Positions 54,891 through 63,998 of a DNA stretch of 64,000 bases are shown piece after piece. The translations under genes were made by a program, and so were the position numbers. The notes below the pieces were generated by a model. The model ran no database searches and was not told the origin of the DNA. It saw nothing but the letters and a program-made list of their open reading frames with translations. Origin of the DNA: Gemmatimonadota bacterium (GTDB taxonomy: Bacteria; Gemmatimonadota; Gemmatimonadetes; Gemmatimonadales; GWC2-71-9); contig SHZT01000004.1 in the NCBI GenBank assembly GCA_009692185.1, forward strand, positions 151,872 to 215,871. The letters run 5' to 3'. Numbering within the stretch: position 1 is the first letter of the stretch; each line of letters starts with the position of its first letter.

Positions 54891-57224
54891 ATGTTGAAAC
54901 GATGCATCTTGTCGCTCGCAATGGCGTTCCTGGTCGTCTCTTCGTCCCCGGCCCAGCAGCCCGCTCCCCGCAGAGCGGCGCCGGCGCCCGCGACGCTGTC
55001 GCAGTGGGAAGTCGCCTACTACGCGTGGGTCGCTGGGAACTATCCCGACGCGCTCCAGCGTGCCGAGCGGATTCTCTCCGCGCCCAACGCCTTGGACTTC
55101 CGGGACTCCATCGCGCTCATGACGGGCGAGCTCTACCTGACGCAGGAAGTGGCCCGCGACGGCAATTCCCTCCGCTGGAGCAGTGACAGCCGTGCCGCGG
55201 CGTACCTCGAGGGCACGGGCGCCGCGCGGCGCCTCCACCTGGTAGATGTGTCCGGTGCCGCCCCGCGTGAAATCGCCGCGTTCGCCGGACTGGGGCTGGT
55301 CTTCTCGCCCACGCGTAACGAAGCCGCCTACTTCGCCATTTCCGAAACGCCCGCGCTCAAGACAGCACGGGCAAAGCTCGACAGCATGACTGCGGCGGGT
55401 GGAGGCGGTGGCGGCTTCGGTGGCCCGGCGGGACAGCTCCGGACTGAGATTGCCCGGCTCGAGGCCGAGGCGTCTCATGCCGTCGTGCGGGACCTGGCAA
55501 GTGGCCAGGAGCGGGATATGTCGAGCACTGGTGTCTCCGGGCTGGCCCTTCGATACGGCCGTGACGGGACGCTCTACCTCATGGGGGCAACGACGCCGGG
55601 CGGCCCGGTAGACATTTACGCCCTCGGCGCCTCCGCTCCCCGCGCAATCACCGATGGCCCAGGCGCCAAGAACTTCGTCGGTGCTTCGGCGACCCACGTC
55701 GTCTACACGACGACGACGCCCACGCCCAACTGGGTCAACATCGTGGTGCGGAAAATGGGCACGACGGAGGTTCAGCTCTTCAACGGAAGAGGGCCGGTCA
55801 TTTCGAACGACGGCTCCACGCTGGCGTTTGTCAGTGCGGTCGTCGGGGACACCACGCTCAACGTGGTGACGCTCGCGAACGGCGCCTCCGCAATCGTGCG
55901 GCAGGGCCCCTGGGGCCTTGGCGGTCTCACGCTGTCGGCAGATGGCAAGCAGGTCGCCTACCAGGTCATGTGGCGCGAGGATTGGGAAATCGCGATGGTC
56001 GGGGCAGACGGCAAGGACAGCGCGCGAATCACCCGCGACCCGCAGGACGACTATTTCCCCCAGTACCTCGCCAACGGACGGTTGCTCGGGCTCAAGGGCG
56101 AGGCCCGCCACCGGCGGTCGTACACCTACGACATCGCGACCCACGCCCAGACGCGTTTGTTCCACAACAACACGGTGCGGACGGTGTCACCGGAGTATGA
56201 GTGGGCGGTGAGTCCTGACGGCGGCAAGGTGCTGATCGTCGCCGACCGGGACGGCAACACGATTTCTCCTGAGCGGGGCGTGTACCTCACCGACCTGAGC
56301 ACGAAAGTTTCCGTCGCGCAGACACTCGAGCGCGTCCGGGCGCAGGCCGCTACCGAAAAGGAACTGCGGGGCCGCGGGACCCAGATGTTCGCCGCTATCG
56401 CGGCCAGGGTGAAGCCGGTGGTGGCGGACGTCTCGGCGGACCGGATCTACACCTATTCCAAGGCCCTGATGGACATGGATTCCCGGAACATCGCCAAGCC
56501 GGGAAACCAGGTCGCGGTGGCGTATTTTGTCGCCGTGCTCAAGACCTGGGGATACGAGCCGGAAGTGCAGTGGTTCGAGCCCCGCCCCGGCGTACGCACG
56601 GCCAACGTCGTCGCGACGCTCAAGGGCACGAAGTACCCCGAGCGCATCCACGTGATGTCGGCCCACTTCGATTCCGTGGAGCGCACGGCCGGGTCCGACG
56701 ATGACGGGACCGGCACGACGGCGCTGCTCGAGGCCGCGCGGGTCATGGTGGGGCACCCACAGCCGGCGACGGTCCAGTTCGCGTTCCTGACCGGAGAAGA
56801 ATCCGGCTCGCTGGGCGCCCGGGAATTCGTTCGCGTGGCCAAGTCGAGAAACGAGCAGATCGTCGGCGTGTTGAACAACGACATGGGCGGCTGGGTGGAA
56901 GACGGGCGGCTGGACGATACCATCAGGTACTCGAGCCCCTATGTGCGGGATATCCAGCACTCCGCGGCGTTCCTGTTCACCCGGCTGATCACGTACGACG
57001 CCCGGTACTACCGGGGCACCGATGCGGGCACGTTCTATGACGCGTTCGGCGAAATCACCGCCGGCATCGGCGGCTATCCTATCCTCGCGTCACCGCACTA
57101 CCACGAGACGCACGACGTGGTGGAAACGATCAACCCGCAGATCATCGCGGAAATCGCCAAGGTGTCCATCGCGTCCATCATGCTGATGGCCCAGCAGCCG
57201 GAGCTGCCGAAGCCCACGATGTAG
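54891..57224 (+). CDS. exported beta-propeller / M28 aminopeptidase fusion
   Basis: 777 aa. A signal peptide (ILSLAMAFLVVSSSPA) is followed by ~450 residues of TolB/WD40-like propeller blades (LRWSSDSRAAAYLEGTGAAR; GGLTLSADGKQVAYQVMWRE; WAVSPDGGKVLIVADRDGN). The C-terminal M28 zinc peptidase spans residues ~570-760: VMSAHFDSV, GSDDDGTGTTALLEAARVM, FLTGEESGSLGAREF, and LASPHYHETHDVVETI. A Gly-rich stretch lies near residue 170. The propeller may gate or bind peptide substrates (inference). Its stop touches the stop of the convergent M16 gene with no gap. Confidence 0.88.
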   Translation: MLKRCILSLAMAFLVVSSSPAQQPAPRRAAPAPATLSQWEVAYYAWVAGNYPDALQRAERILSAPNALDFRDSIALMTGELYLTQEVARDGNSLRWSSDSRAAAYLEGTGAARRLHLVDVSGAAPREIAAFAGLGLVFSPTRNEAAYFAISETPALKTARAKLDSMTAAGGGGGGFGGPAGQLRTEIARLEAEASHAVVRDLASGQERDMSSTGVSGLALRYGRDGTLYLMGATTPGGPVDIYALGASAPRAITDGPGAKNFVGASATHVVYTTTTPTPNWVNIVVRKMGTTEVQLFNGRGPVISNDGSTLAFVSAVVGDTTLNVVTLANGASAIVRQGPWGLGGLTLSADGKQVAYQVMWREDWEIAMVGADGKDSARITRDPQDDYFPQYLANGRLLGLKGEARHRRSYTYDIATHAQTRLFHNNTVRTVSPEYEWAVSPDGGKVLIVADRDGNTISPERGVYLTDLSTKVSVAQTLERVRAQAATEKELRGRGTQMFAAIAARVKPVVADVSADRIYTYSKALMDMDSRNIAKPGNQVAVAYFVAVLKTWGYEPEVQWFEPRPGVRTANVVATLKGTKYPERIHVMSAHFDSVERTAGSDDDGTGTTALLEAARVMVGHPQPATVQFAFLTGEESGSLGAREFVRVAKSRNEQIVGVLNNDMGGWVEDGRLDDTIRYSSPYVRDIQHSAAFLFTRLITYDARYYRGTDAGTFYDAFGEITAGIGGYPILASPHYHETHDVVETINPQIIAEIAKVSIASIMLMAQQPELPKPTM

Positions 57225-60008
57225 TCAGCTGGCCTTCTTGGCCTTCGCGAAGTCTCCCGCTTTCACGATTGTCAGCTTGTTCAGGTCGATGTACTTCCGC
57301 AGGGCGCCGGCCACCTGCTCCGTCGTCAGCGCCGCGATCTTGCCTTCCAGCGTTGCGTCGAATGCCAGCGTGCGGTTGGCCAGCGCCGCGTTGGACAGGG
57401 CCAGCGTCAACTCGCGGTCCTGCGCCCGGCTCACCTGTCGCGACTGGAGGTAGCCATCCTGGGCCTTCGAAAGCTCGTCGGCAGTAAAGCCGTCCTTGAG
57501 AGCCCGCGCCATCTCCTCCTTGAAGGCGGCTTCGAGCTTGGTGGCGTTCTCCGGCGCGTAGATGGCGTTCGCGGTGAACGAGCCTGTGCTGTCGATGGTG
57601 CTCACGTTGAGGCCTGAACCCACGCCGTAGGAAAGCCCATCCTTCTGACGGATGCGGACTGCCAGGCGGGAGTTGAGGAACCCGCCGCCCAGCATGTAGT
57701 TCGCCATGACCAGCGCCGGATAGTCCGGGTCGTCGTTCCGCATGTTGATGCGCATCCCGGCGATAAAGAACGCGTTGGCCTTGTCAGGGGTCTCGAGCGA
57801 CACGTTGCCACCCTGCGGAGCGGTGTATGTCTCGGGCACGCGAGCCCAGGCTTGCGGGCTCTTCCATGCGCCGAAGAGATCGCCTGCCAGCTTGCCGACC
57901 TCGGCCGCGTCGAAGTCGCCGACGATTGCCAGCTCGCCGCCACCCACGCCGTAGAAGTCGGCGTGGAACTTCTTGACGTCATCCAGCGTGGCCGCCGTGA
58001 CATTGGCGATCGTCTCGTCGATCGTCTCCACGTACCGGGGGTGCCCTTTGGGGTAGGGCGTAATGGCGCGGGAATAGGCGATGGAGCCCTGCATGGTCGG
58101 CTCGGGCTTCGACTCCTCCAGTGCGGCGAGTCGCTCCTGTTTGAGCTGGTCGAACTCCTTCGGGTCAAAGGCCGGCTCGCGGAGGACCTCTGCGACAAGC
58201 CTGAGCACGGCGGGCAGGTTCTCCCGCGTCGTCTCGATCGTGGCGTTGGCCGACATCGCGGAGCCGGAGATGCTCACCCGGGCCTTGAGGCGGTCGAATT
58301 CGTCCTTGATCTGCTGGCGAGTCCTGGTCTTCGTGCCCCTGAGGAGCATGGAGCCGGCGAACGTGCCGGCGGTGGCCCGGTTGGCGAGCGTGTTCGGTGA
58401 GCCGTAGCGCATAGCAAGCGTCGCCACGACTGCCGCCCCCCGCGTCTTCTTGGGAAGCAGCATGAGCTTGAGGCCGCTCGGCAGCGTAGACCGCGCCAGG
58501 CGGGACTCGATGTTGGACACGGAGGGGTCAAACGCCTCCCCCACGGCCAAGGTCGTGTCGCCCTTGTAGTCCTTGACCAGTGCCACGACATCCGGCACCG
58601 GCGGAATCTCGGCGCGCACCGGCGCCTGGGTGGGGACGAACAAGCCAAGTGTGCGGTTCGACGGCTTGAGGTACGCCGTGGCCACCCGCTGAACCTGCTG
58701 GGCATCTACCCGCTTGATGCGGTCCCGATGGATGAACAGCATGCGCCAGTCGCCCATCGAGGCCCACTCGGACAGCTCGAGGCCGATCCGGTCCGACGTG
58801 TTCAAGTTCAACTCGATGTTCTTGAGCAGGGTGGCCTTGGCCCGCTCCACCTCCTCGGTGGTCGGCGGCCTGCTCGCGACGTCTTCAACCGCCTGCACGA
58901 GCCCACTCTGGGCGTCATCGAGGTTGCCGTCTTTCCGGACTTCCGCCACGGCCTCGAGGACTCCGGGCTCCTTGAGCTGGAACGCAAACGAGCTCACGTT
59001 GGCGGCCTTCTTCGTTTCGACGAGCGCCTTGTACAGCCGACCCGCGGGGGCGGCCCCCAGCACCTCGCTGAGCACGTCCACGGCGGCGAAGTCTTCGTGG
59101 GTGCCGGACGGTACGTGGTACATGGCGAGGGCAACCTGGATATCGCCGACGCGGCGGAGCGTCACGTTGCGCTCGCCGTCCTGCGTCGGCTCGGCGGTGT
59201 ACGTAGCAAACAGGGTGTTGGCGCCCGTCCGGACGGGGCGGGGAATCGCGCCGAATTTCTGTTCGATGAGGCGGATGGCCTGGGCCTCGTCGAACTTGCC
59301 GGCCACGACCAGCAGGGCGTTGTCCGGCTGATAGTACTTCCGGTAGAAGCCCTGGAGACGCTCGATCGGCACGTTCTCGATGTCCGCCCGCGCGCCGATG
59401 GTGGACTTGCCGTAGTTGTGCCACAGGTACGCGGTGGACATGACCCGCTCTTCGAGGACCGCCTGCGGACTGTTCTCTCCCATCTCGAACTCGTTCCGGA
59501 CCACGGTCATTTCGGACTCGAGGTCCTTCCTGGCGATGAAACTGTTCACCATGCGGTCAGACTCGAGGTCCAGGGCCCACTCGAGGTTCGCCGAACTGGC
59601 CGGGAAGGTCTCGAAGTAGTTGGTGCGGTCGTACCAGGTGGTGCCGTTGGGCCGCGTGCCGCGCTCGGTCAGCTCCTGGGGAATGTTTTTGTGCTTCGGC
59701 GTTCCCTTGAAGACCATGTGCTCGAGCAGGTGCGCCATCCCGGTCTCGCCGTAGCCCTCGTGCCGCGAGCCGACGAGGTAGGTCATGTTGACCGTGCCCG
59801 TGGGCTTCGACGCATCGGGGAACAGGAGGAACCGGAGGCCGTTGGGCAGCGTGTACTCGGTAATGCCCTCCACCGTCGGGCCCTTGGTGGCCTTCACTGC
59901 GGTGACTGCCGGTTGGGCGGCTGGGGCGCGTGAGGGCGCTGCCGGCTGTTGGGCCTCGAGGCTCGACGCCAGGACGGCGGAAGCCAATAGCAGACGAATT
60001 GTCTTCAC
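57225..60008 (-). CDS. exported two-domain M16 metallopeptidase (insulinase family)
   Basis: About 927 aa from the GTG at 60008, with AGAGGG upstream. Signal peptide IRLLLASAVLASSLEA. The first M16 domain has the inverted zinc site GMAHLLEHMVFKGTPKH (HxxEH) and the downstream Glu in SEMTVVRNEFEMGE. The second, inactive domain begins near residue 520 (SRLARSTLPSGLKLMLLPKK) and contains ANYMLGGGFLNSRLAVRIRQ and GLSYGVGSGL. The paired domains form a clam shell that degrades peptides. Together with the M14, M28 and M2 enzymes it gives this region a heavy secreted-peptidase load. Confidence 0.93.
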   Translation of the reverse strand: MKTIRLLLASAVLASSLEAQQPAAPSRAPAAQPAVTAVKATKGPTVEGITEYTLPNGLRFLLFPDASKPTGTVNMTYLVGSRHEGYGETGMAHLLEHMVFKGTPKHKNIPQELTERGTRPNGTTWYDRTNYFETFPASSANLEWALDLESDRMVNSFIARKDLESEMTVVRNEFEMGENSPQAVLEERVMSTAYLWHNYGKSTIGARADIENVPIERLQGFYRKYYQPDNALLVVAGKFDEAQAIRLIEQKFGAIPRPVRTGANTLFATYTAEPTQDGERNVTLRRVGDIQVALAMYHVPSGTHEDFAAVDVLSEVLGAAPAGRLYKALVETKKAANVSSFAFQLKEPGVLEAVAEVRKDGNLDDAQSGLVQAVEDVASRPPTTEEVERAKATLLKNIELNLNTSDRIGLELSEWASMGDWRMLFIHRDRIKRVDAQQVQRVATAYLKPSNRTLGLFVPTQAPVRAEIPPVPDVVALVKDYKGDTTLAVGEAFDPSVSNIESRLARSTLPSGLKLMLLPKKTRGAAVVATLAMRYGSPNTLANRATAGTFAGSMLLRGTKTRTRQQIKDEFDRLKARVSISGSAMSANATIETTRENLPAVLRLVAEVLREPAFDPKEFDQLKQERLAALEESKPEPTMQGSIAYSRAITPYPKGHPRYVETIDETIANVTAATLDDVKKFHADFYGVGGGELAIVGDFDAAEVGKLAGDLFGAWKSPQAWARVPETYTAPQGGNVSLETPDKANAFFIAGMRINMRNDDPDYPALVMANYMLGGGFLNSRLAVRIRQKDGLSYGVGSGLNVSTIDSTGSFTANAIYAPENATKLEAAFKEEMARALKDGFTADELSKAQDGYLQSRQVSRAQDRELTLALSNAALANRTLAFDATLEGKIAALTTEQVAGALRKYIDLNKLTIVKAGDFAKAKKAS

Positions 60009-60186
60009 GGTAACCCTCTTTTGAGTGAATGCGGGACGTGGAATCTCCCTTGATATACCAGGGGCGAGCGCCAACGCAACCGGGCGCGTTACGGGGCCCT
60101 CACTCGGTGGGGGCTGCCTGCGATTAAACGGTTCGTTATGAGACCTTCACGGTCGCTTGAACGGTCAGGATGCAGGTTTGGGGCAA

Positions 60187-62205
60187 GTGAGAATCATTCC
60201 CATTCATCCTACTCCAGGCCGGTCTGGCTCCCCGCGTTCATGTCACGGGGGCGGGCAATCCGAGCCCGCCCCAACTCCGCGGGGCTTTCGCGTTGCGCTC
60301 GTGGGAAGTCCAAACGTCGGAAAAAGCGCGTTGTTCAACCGGCTGACGGGCCGGTACGTGACTGTCTCCAACTACCCCGGCACCACCGTAGAGGTCTCGC
60401 GGGGCGCCGGCGTCATCGGCGGGCAGACGGTAGAGATCGTCGACACACCGGGCACGTACTCGCTGGCCAGTTCCACCCCGGAGCAGCGCGCCGTTCGGCA
60501 ATTCCTGCTCGACGGCGAAGCGGACGTGCTCGTGCAGGTGGTGGACGCCAAGAACCTCCCGCGTATGCTGCCGCTTACGCTTCAGCTGCTGGAGCTCGGC
60601 CGGCCACTGGTGATGGCCGTGAACATGATGGACGAGTCCGAGCGGATGGGGCTCGGGGTCAACCTCCACCTCCTGTCCGGGCGGCTCGGCCTGGCGCTCG
60701 TGCCGATGGTGGCAATCGAGGGCAGGGGGATCGAGGAGCTGAAGCGGGCGATTGAAGGGGCGGCAGTCGAGCCGGTACGCCTCCCGCCGGTCTACGGCAA
60801 CGGGGTCGGGACGGCGATACGGCGAGTGCGTGCCGAGCTATCTGGCAGGTACGCGGTCGACCCGACGGCACTGGCGGCGCTACTGATTCAGGGAGACGAG
60901 GACGCTATCCTCCGCGTGCGCGCCGGCGAGTCGGACGCCGGGGCTGGCGCGGTGGCCGCCGCCAGGCAGGCGGCCCGCGGCTTTGCTGAAGAGCCAGCCT
61001 ACCGTGTTGCTCTCGAGCGGCAGCACGCCGCAGACGCGCTGGTCGCTGGGGTCCTCACCACCCGCCCGGGCCAGGGTTCCTGGGGCTCCCGCCTCGGGGA
61101 TCTGCTGGCGCGGCCCGTCACCGGGATTCCCGTGCTCCTGCTCGTCGTCTACCTCGGCCTCTACCAGTTCGTGGGACGGTTCGGGGGCGGGACCCTCGTC
61201 GACTGGCTCGAGCGGTCGCTTTTCGAACGGCGCCTGAACCCGTTTTTCGAACAGTTGTTCCTCGGGATCCCCTGGGAACCCGTGCGGGCCCTGTTCGTGG
61301 GTGAGTACGGGCTGCTGACCATGGGCCTCCGTTATGCAGTGGCCATCATTCTGCCGATCGTCGGCGCGTTCTTCCTGTTCTTTTCCCTGCTGGAAGACTC
61401 GGGCTATTTCCCCCGGCTCGCGTTGCTGGTGGATCGGGGATTCAAGCGGCTGGGCCTTTCCGGCCGCGCGGTCATCCCCATCGTGCTCGGGTTCGCCTGC
61501 GACACCATGGCGACCATGGTGACCCGAACCCTGGAGACGAAACGGGAGCGGGTCCTGGCCACCTTGCTCCTGGCCCTCGCCATTCCCTGTTCGGCACAGC
61601 TCGGCGTGATTCTGGCCCTGATGGCGCACCAGCCTCTGGCGCTCGGCGTCTGGCTGGCGGCGGTGCTGTCGACATTCGTGATTATCGGTGCGCTGGCGGC
61701 ACGGGTCATGCCCGGCGCCGGCCCGGTGTTCCACCTCGAGCTTCCTCCGCTCCGCCGGCCCCGGCTGGGCAACGTGCTGACCAAGACGTTAGCGCGCATG
61801 CATTGGTATTTCCTCGAGGTGCTACCGCTCTTTCTGGTGGCCAGCGTATTCCTGTGGGCGGGGCAGCTTACCGGCCTCTTTCCCCTGCTGGCCTCATGGC
61901 TCGAGCCGGTGGTCGGCGTTCTGGGGCTGCCGGCGGAGACCGGCCGGATCTTCCTGTTCGGCTTCTTCCGCAGGGATTATGGTGCTGCCGGCCTGTTCGA
62001 CCTGCAGCGGAATGGCACCCTCGATTCGATCCAGTTGACGGTTGCCGCGGTGACGCTGACCCTCTTCATCCCGTGCATCGCGCAGTTCCTGATGATGATC
62101 AAGGAGCGGGGGGGCCGAACCGCGCTCGCCATGTTTGCATTCATTACGCCATTTGCATTCGGGGCGGGCTTTCTGCTCAACCTCGTGCTCCGGGCTGTCT
62201 GGTGA
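60187..62205 (+). CDS. feoB: ferrous iron transporter FeoB
   Basis: About 672 aa. G domain: GSPNVGKSALFNRLTG (G1), VSNYPGTTVEVSRG (G2), VDTPGTYSLAS (G3), VNMMDESE (G4). The membrane part follows, with two Gate repeats (GFACDTMATMVTRTLETKRE; FFRRDYGAAGLF) and an ending FLLNLVLRAVW. FeoB drives Fe2+ across the inner membrane. No ATG lies before the G1 motif; candidates are GTG 60187 and TTG 60157. The ~35-residue leader from 60187 is Pro/Gly-rich and unlike the family. The gene overlaps the next by GTGA. Confidence 0.95.
   Translation: MRIIPIHPTPGRSGSPRSCHGGGQSEPAPTPRGFRVALVGSPNVGKSALFNRLTGRYVTVSNYPGTTVEVSRGAGVIGGQTVEIVDTPGTYSLASSTPEQRAVRQFLLDGEADVLVQVVDAKNLPRMLPLTLQLLELGRPLVMAVNMMDESERMGLGVNLHLLSGRLGLALVPMVAIEGRGIEELKRAIEGAAVEPVRLPPVYGNGVGTAIRRVRAELSGRYAVDPTALAALLIQGDEDAILRVRAGESDAGAGAVAAARQAARGFAEEPAYRVALERQHAADALVAGVLTTRPGQGSWGSRLGDLLARPVTGIPVLLLVVYLGLYQFVGRFGGGTLVDWLERSLFERRLNPFFEQLFLGIPWEPVRALFVGEYGLLTMGLRYAVAIILPIVGAFFLFFSLLEDSGYFPRLALLVDRGFKRLGLSGRAVIPIVLGFACDTMATMVTRTLETKRERVLATLLLALAIPCSAQLGVILALMAHQPLALGVWLAAVLSTFVIIGALAARVMPGAGPVFHLELPPLRRPRLGNVLTKTLARMHWYFLEVLPLFLVASVFLWAGQLTGLFPLLASWLEPVVGVLGLPAETGRIFLFGFFRRDYGAAGLFDLQRNGTLDSIQLTVAAVTLTLFIPCIAQFLMMIKERGGRTALAMFAFITPFAFGAGFLLNLVLRAVW
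60188..60202 (+). promoter_or_regulatory. Fur-box-like operator at feoB start
   Basis: TGAGAAT-C-ATTCCCA is a 7-1-7 imperfect inverted repeat, 11 of 14 positions like the Fur consensus TGATAAT-N-ATTATCA. It lies ahead of iron-uptake genes, where Fur control is expected. It overlaps the proposed GTG start of feoB. Confidence 0.55.
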
Positions 62206-62405
62206 TCACCGCCGCGCCGCGAACCGTCACCTGCGCCTACTGCGGGCACCAATTCGCTGAGGACCGTGGCCAGGCGTCCTGCGGCGCTTGCCCCCTGACC
62301 GGAGGCTGCCACTGGGTCCGGTGTCCGCATTGCGGCTACGAAAACCCGGACTTGCCGGGATGGATGGGGCGCCTGGCTGGCTGGATGGGGAATCATGCAC
62401 GCTGA
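62202..62405 (+). CDS. small Cys-rich zinc-ribbon-like protein in feo operon
   Basis: 67 aa between feoB and feoA, from GTG 62202. Cys pairs CAYCGHQF, SCGACPLTGGC and CPHCGYENPDLP would form one or two metal sites. The tail (GWMGRLAGWMGNHAR) is repetitive. It is like the small Cys-rich proteins sometimes seen with FeoB, perhaps an iron or redox sensor. Overlaps at both ends suggest true co-translation. Confidence 0.75.
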   Translation: MITAAPRTVTCAYCGHQFAEDRGQASCGACPLTGGCHWVRCPHCGYENPDLPGWMGRLAGWMGNHAR

Positions 62406-62643
62406 CGCCGTGTCGTTGACCCGACTGGCCGAGGGTGCCCGGGGTTGGGTGACGGAGTTGTGTGGCCCCTATGATAGTCCCATGACGCACCTCGTCGCCG
62501 TGGGGGTCCTTCCCGGCGCGGAGGTGGAGCTCGTCCAGCGCTACCCGGCGTTCGTCCTTCGCATCGGAAACACCGAATTTGCCATCGACGATGCGCTGGC
62601 CGCCCGGGTCCGGGTTCGGCAGACGGGAGGCCCCGCCGACTGA
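62395..62643 (+). CDS. feoA: FeoA-domain protein
   Basis: 82 aa with the SH3-like FeoA fold: SLTRLAEGARGWVTELCGP, THLVAVGVLPGAEVELVQRY, FVLRIGNTEFAIDDALAARV. FeoA helps FeoB. It comes last, after feoB and the Cys-rich gene, the reverse of the common feoA-feoB order. Confidence 0.9.
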   Translation: MHADAVSLTRLAEGARGWVTELCGPYDSPMTHLVAVGVLPGAEVELVQRYPAFVLRIGNTEFAIDDALAARVRVRQTGGPAD

Positions 62644-62690
62644 CCCCCGCCCTTGTCTCTCCGCGCCGTTTCAGGTGATCTTCCTCGCCC

Positions 62691-62763
62691 GCGCCGATAG
62701 CTCAATTGGCAGAGCAAGTGACTCTTAATCACTAGGTTGCAGGTTCGATTCCTGCTCGGCGCA
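62691..62763 (+). tRNA. tRNA-Lys (CUU)
   Basis: GCGCCGA pairs with TCGGCGC, discriminator A. The anticodon arm AGTGA-CTCTTAA-TCACT gives CTT. A lower-GC accessory gene lies on its 3' side, so it may mark an integration site. Confidence 0.95.
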
Positions 62764-62800
62764 TCCAGACGCGAACGCTAACGCAACCACGCAGTTAGGA

Positions 62801-62833
62801 GCCCCTTGGGGACAACCCCAGGGGGCCTTTCTT
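62801..62833 (+). terminator. terminator after tRNA-Lys
   Basis: GCCCC-TTGGGG with CCCC-AGGGGGC, loop ACAA, then TTTCTT. Confidence 0.75.
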
Positions 62834-62933
62834 ATGCCCAAAATCGCTGTTTAGTAAAGCCCGTAGTGATGCCCAGGCTCGACACACGAGCCCGTTTCCG
62901 GCGCAAAATCGTTCTCTCTGTCCCGTTACTGGG

Positions 62934-63998
62934 CTAGCTCCTGTAAAGACCGGCGGCCGCTATCGAAACGCGGTTCAAGATCTCGCGGATGTCGTAGAGT
63001 AGTTCATCCGCAGGAACATCTGGATCAGTGCGGGCAATCTCCCAACCTAGAGCCATCGCGTACTCGCTGAATGCAATCTCATAAGCCAATCGCTTGAACT
63101 GAACATCCTCAACCACGCCGTCACCAAGCGCAGCAGAAACAACGGCGTGATCCAGATTGATGAGAATTGTGAGGGCCCCTGGGTCATATAGTGACCTCTT
63201 CTCATCCTTGCCCATGCTCTTGAACTCCACATGGAAGCCACCGGTCGGTTTCTTTCTTGCCCCACGCCCACCGGCGGGATCCACGGATTCGCCGCCCTTG
63301 GGATCGCGTTCACCGGCAGCTGGAATGTTAGGCGCAGGTCGGCCCGTTCCACCGCCCGTCCTGCGCCCCGAGGTGGAGGTGGTTGAGACAGTTCCTGGTT
63401 CCCGAACCCCGGCCGCCCACGCATCCGAATCAGAATCGGCGTCACCGCTTCCGCCGAACAGAGCGTGCGCGTCGCCCGGCACCGACGCTGAACGAATGGC
63501 ATCCAAGCGCTGCTGTGCCTGCCGAAAGTCTTTGTTTAGAATCTCTGCGATTTTGCTGGCTTCCGATGCCAGTTTCCGAGCTTGTTCGGTTCGCCTCAGT
63601 TCCCGTGACTCCGCCACCAACCTTTGGCGCACTTCCTCGAGCTTGGATCCGATGAAAGCAATAAGCGCTGCCGAAACGGGGTGGGCAGGGTTGAGCTGCA
63701 GCGAGCGAGATGCATCGTAGGGTTCAATCGGACTGGCGTGAGCTTCCAGATTAGGCACGTCGACTGACCCAAAGAGATAGCTGCCAAATTCCTTTCGTTC
63801 GATGCCCGCCCTCTCGATCGCCACCAGATTCCCTGCTCCCGCAGTGATCAGCACACCTTGATCTGACTCCGGCAGAGGGGCCTGAGACACGCAAAGATTC
63901 AGTGTGACGCCGCCAATCAGAGCAACGAACGAGTCAGGTGTCTCAAACGAGTGCTCGGACGCCACCGCTGGTTCTCGGTAGGTGCACAGATGATCGTT
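62934..63998 (-). CDS. C-terminal part of an accessory protein, possibly HSP90-like ATPase; runs off right edge
   Basis: The frame is open to the window end (NDHLCTYREPAVASEHSFET), so the N-terminus is missing. Visible: DSFVALIGGVTLNLCVSQAP, FGSYLFGSVDVPNLEAHASP, YDASRSLQLNPAHPVSAALI, then a coiled coil (GSKLEEVRQRLVAESRELRR), a Ser/Gly/Asp-rich linker, and a C-terminal domain (GGFHVEFKSMGKDEKRSLYD). The middle resembles the region after the GHKL ATPase fold in MORC/HSP90-like proteins often found near restriction or defence genes; this is recollection, not a search. GC is visibly lower than in the flanking genes, which suggests horizontal transfer. Confidence 0.5.
   Translation of the reverse strand, partial: NDHLCTYREPAVASEHSFETPDSFVALIGGVTLNLCVSQAPLPESDQGVLITAGAGNLVAIERAGIERKEFGSYLFGSVDVPNLEAHASPIEPYDASRSLQLNPAHPVSAALIAFIGSKLEEVRQRLVAESRELRRTEQARKLASEASKIAEILNKDFRQAQQRLDAIRSASVPGDAHALFGGSGDADSDSDAWAAGVREPGTVSTTSTSGRRTGGGTGRPAPNIPAAGERDPKGGESVDPAGGRGARKKPTGGFHVEFKSMGKDEKRSLYDPGALTILINLDHAVVSAALGDGVVEDVQFKRLAYEIAFSEYAMALGWEIARTDPDVPADELLYDIREILNRVSIAAAGLYRS

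Noticed and set aside
60187..60300. FeoA-like or Cys/His sensor domain fused at the FeoB N-terminus
   Set aside because: The leader is short, Pro/Gly-rich and lacks a fold; feoA is a separate downstream gene.
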